NCBI GenBank assembly: GCA_030654645.1
Contig: JAURXC010000073.1
Coordinates: 1-7,004 of the forward strand
Reading direction: 5' to 3'
From: Deltaproteobacteria bacterium
Lineage (GTDB): Bacteria > Desulfobacterota > Desulfuromonadia > Geobacterales > Pseudopelobacteraceae
Length of the DNA stretch: 7,004 nucleotides
The position numbers were made by a program, and so were the translations under genes. The notes under the pieces are model-generated. The model did not search any database. It was given only the letters and a program-made list of their open reading frames with translations, and was not told the DNA's origin. Below are positions 6,201 to 7,004 of the stretch, piece after piece (position 1 is the first letter of the stretch; each line of letters begins with the position of its first letter).

Positions 6201-6697
6201 TGGTCAAGGGGCCCAACGTGATGCTCGGCTACCTGGGGCGGCCGGACAAGACCGCCGAGGCGATCAGGGACGGCTGGTACGTGACCGGCGACATCGGCGT
6301 GATGGACGAGGACGGCTTCATCCGCATCACCGACCGCCTGTCGCGCTTCAGCAAGATCGGCGGTGAGATGGTGCCGCACGGCGTGGTCGAGGACGAACTG
6401 CATAACCGCCTGGGGCAGACCGGGGTGGTGGCGGTGACGGCGGTGCCGGACGAGAAGAAGGGGGAGCGGCTGGTGGTGCTCTACACCCGAGAGGCGGCCG
6501 ACGCCGAGACCCTGCGTCGGCACATGGCCGAAAGCAGCCTGCCCAACCTGTGGAAACCGGGGCGCGACTCTTACCTGGAGGTGGATAATCTGCCGATCCT
6601 GGGAACCGGCAAGCTGGACCTGAAGGGGATCAGGGAGATCGCTCTGGCGGCGCTGGCGGATGACAATTTCCGGGTTGCAGGCGGCATTTCGGGTTGA
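3254..6697 (+). CDS. aas: Fused LplT-like transporter / PlsC-like acyltransferase / acyl-ACP synthetase (lysophospholipid salvage)
   Basis: This 1147-residue inner-membrane protein has three parts. Residues about 12-405 are a 12-helix MFS domain of LplT type (FLGAMNDN at 20-27, FFAPAKYGVIPEL at 120-132). Residues about 410-600 are a PlsC/LPLAT domain: NHVTWLD with HX4D (H440, D445), FAEGQLTRNG (512-521) and IIPVY (541-545). Residues about 612-1140 are an AMP-forming synthetase: P-loop FSSGSTGEPKG (784-794), GYGATE (922-927), TGD (1011-1013), TDRLSRFSKIGGE (1026-1038) and the C-terminal catalytic lysine K1120 in GTGKLDLK. In E. coli, LplT flips lyso-phosphatidylethanolamine inward, and the separate protein Aas loads a fatty acid on ACP with ATP and re-acylates the lysolipid at sn-1. 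Here both would be one chain; a specific substrate is inferred. All key motifs are present. The linker carries an inserted palindromic element (residues about 660-668). ATG 3254 gives a start just before the first helix; its Shine-Dalgarno is weak. Long antisense frames here are shadows. Confidence 0.93.
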   Translation: MENTTAKLPRSFGRLNATQFLGAMNDNILKLLIIFCLIGVKGADQAGVVTATVGAAFVLPFLLFSAPAGCLADRLRKSRVIFAVKAVEVLVTALAIAAFALGWHDGLYLVIFMMASHSAFFAPAKYGVIPELAGREQLSGANGLVESFTYLAIILGTVLASALTQAVAGRYWIAALFCLVVALAGLWSAAGINTTTSADPTRRIALFPSEILRTVMSIRHDRQLMLAMIGQAYFMFVGAYAQLNLIAYGMQEMGLAEANSGYLFLAAALGIGGGSLLAAKLSGRDVEFGIVPIGALGLTVAPILLHAVPPTLFSCLAILVLLGVSAGLFSLPLQTFIQFRADPARRGEVLAASSFINWVAILGASALTWLFSGPMGLRAAQGFSTVGVITLVFTLVSFWVLPDFLLRFIALAAMRIFYRLRIIGGENLPLEGPALLIPNHVTWLDALLLTATNQRRIRFVMERRIYNTPVLRGLFRLMGVIPVSSEDGKKGLLEFMRQARAALDDGYLVCIFAEGQLTRNGMLREFRGGFERIVRGSDYPIIPVYIGGAWGSVLSYAHGRLLSRLPAFSPYPMTILFGRPMPPTSSAMEVRQKVAELSCDYFDSRKPRRRPLEQYLIQSARQNWKRRAIADSSGKALSYGRTLAGAVALAGKLEKILAKNPLPSREGGEHVGILLPPSVGGVLANLALMLLGRIPVNLNYTAAEGSLRSAVEQCGITTIVTSRAFLEKFPSLPKLEGMLLLEEILPGISGTDKLLALLKARLWPVRLLCNRDNFTADSTATVIFSSGSTGEPKGVMLSHHNIMSNIEALRMVFRVSAADNVCSALPFFHSLGFTATLWFPLASGFSAAYHPNPMDGEKIAQMVREHKSTLLLATPTFLLAYLRRAKREDFASLRLVITGAEKLKNKVADSFEERFGVRPMEGYGATELAPVITLSLPDVEVGGVRQHGSKQGSVGHPIPGVVIRVVDPESGAELEAGQAGLMLVKGPNVMLGYLGRPDKTAEAIRDGWYVTGDIGVMDEDGFIRITDRLSRFSKIGGEMVPHGVVEDELHNRLGQTGVVAVTAVPDEKKGERLVVLYTREAADAETLRRHMAESSLPNLWKPGRDSYLEVDNLPILGTGKLDLKGIREIALAALADDNFRVAGGISG
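5233..5255. repeat. In-frame palindromic insertion in the aas-type gene
   Basis: CCCCCTCCC (5233-5241) and GGGAGGGGG (5247-5255) form a perfect 9-bp stem around the loop GTCAA. A run of eight G follows from 5251 to 5258. The translation is NPLPSREGG (residues 660-668), hydrophilic and unlike its surroundings, just before the HVGILLP strand of the adenylation domain. The same kind of CCCTCCC palindrome is common between genes in many genomes, and peptides such as PLPSREG are its usual reading. The reading frame is kept. Confidence 0.6.
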
Positions 6698-6730
6698 CCA
6701 TTGTCGAAAGTCGTGTATTTAATCAGCTGG

Positions 6731-6739
6731 TGATATATT
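6731..6739 (+). promoter_or_regulatory. Candidate extended -10 promoter for the DUF4124-type gene
   Basis: TG (6731-6732), one base, then TATATT (6734-6739) gives an extended -10 matching TATAAT at five of six positions. The bases 17 nt upstream (TCGTGT at 6711) are a poor -35, as extended -10 promoters tolerate. The predicted start near 6746 would leave a leader of about 35 nt, fitting the strong ribosome-binding site. I see no terminator between the aas-type stop and this site, so read-through from upstream is also possible. Confidence 0.35.
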
Positions 6740-6766
6740 TGAACCCGGCAATACTCTTAACTTACG

Positions 6767-6775
6767 AAAAAGGAG
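6767..6775 (+). promoter_or_regulatory. Strong ribosome-binding site fixing a GTG start
   Basis: AAAAAGGAG ends 5 nt before the GTG at 6781. It is the best Shine-Dalgarno in the window and supports GTG as the start rather than the internal ATG at 6841, which would remove most of the signal peptide. Confidence 0.8.
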
Positions 6776-6780
6776 TTGTC

Positions 6781-7004
6781 GTGAAAATTCCGTTAATCGT
6801 TCCAGCCGCCAGGGCCGCCTGCCTTGCTGCTGCCCTGCTGATGCTGGCCCCACTCGTGGCCCGGGCCGATTTTTTCAAGTACAAAGATGACAGCGGCGCG
6901 TTGATTATCACCAACCGCTTCGAGGACATCCCCAAAAAATACCACAAGCGTGTCAAGGTAACCTGGGACAAGGATCTGGAGGCCAAGGACCCGCTGGCCA
7001 GGCG
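6781..7004 (+). CDS. Secreted DUF4124-type protein (partial, N-terminus)
   Basis: Seventy-four codons are present, starting at GTG, and the gene runs off the right edge. Residues 1-29 are a clear Sec signal peptide: Lys2, a hydrophobic core at about 12-26 (AACLAAALLMLAPLV) and an ARA cleavage motif before D30. The mature start, FFKYKDDSGALIITNRFEDIP (from F31), matches the DUF4124 pattern of a Y-K-x-D-x-x-G segment followed by a T-N/D-x turn. This short beta-rich domain sits at the N-terminus of many periplasmic or envelope proteins in Proteobacteria, often before a coiled coil or a catalytic domain. Its exact role is unknown, and the C-terminal part that would define this protein is not visible. 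It is 83 nt downstream of the aas-type gene on the same strand, so it may be in the same transcript or use the extended -10 site at 6731. Confidence 0.8.
   Translation, partial: MKIPLIVPAARAACLAAALLMLAPLVARADFFKYKDDSGALIITNRFEDIPKKYHKRVKVTWDKDLEAKDPLAR

Noticed and set aside
5243..6523. 426-codon minus-strand open frame
   Set aside because: It is the antisense shadow of the adenylation domain, rich in H/R/G/Q with no recognisable domain.

Overview
The window looks like chromosomal DNA of a GC-rich, Gram-negative bacterium, most likely a deltaproteobacterium of the Geobacter/Desulfuromonadales type. This is inferred from a sigma-54 activator of a type I associate with deltaproteobacteria, a fused lysophospholipid-salvage enzyme, and GTAG-headed REP palindromes that add a GAGLVPAR-type tail to a protein. 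No phage genes, transposase, CRISPR array, rRNA or tRNA are visible.

Layout, left to right. (1) Positions 1-183, minus strand: the first 61 codons of a membrane-anchored sensor protein that runs off the left edge. (2) 184-513: a gene-free, comparatively AT-rich spacer with two adjacent inverted repeats. (3) 514-2004, minus strand: a sigma-54-dependent (bEBP) activator whose frame is intact except for one TAA at 1231-1233, immediately before the Lys-GAFTGA loop. It is annotated as a pseudogene (or sequence error). (4) 2005-2175: a divergent intergenic region. (5) 2176-3198, plus strand: an amidohydrolase-2 family metal-dependent hydrolase of unknown substrate, whose last 14 residues are encoded by a REP element. 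(6) 3154-3226: a pair of inverted GTAG-headed REP hairpins (BIME-like), followed by a perfect 12-bp palindrome. (7) 3254-6697, plus strand: an 1147-residue three-domain protein, LplT-like transporter + PlsC-like acyltransferase + acyl-ACP synthetase (Aas), with a palindromic element inserted in frame in the linker region. (8) 6781-7004, plus strand: the start of a secreted DUF4124-type protein that runs off the right edge.

How the genes may work together: the large Aas fusion would salvage lysophospholipid in one polypeptide, by flipping it inward, activating a fatty acid and re-acylating it. The amidohydrolase lies only 55 nt upstream on the same strand and may be co-transcribed, with the REP pair in the junction. 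The broken activator is divergent from the amidohydrolase and may once have controlled it; this is positional inference only. I see no convincing new multi-gene system. The points most worth checking are the nonsense codon at the GAFTGA loop and the two unrelated palindromic elements read as protein within about 2.1 kb.
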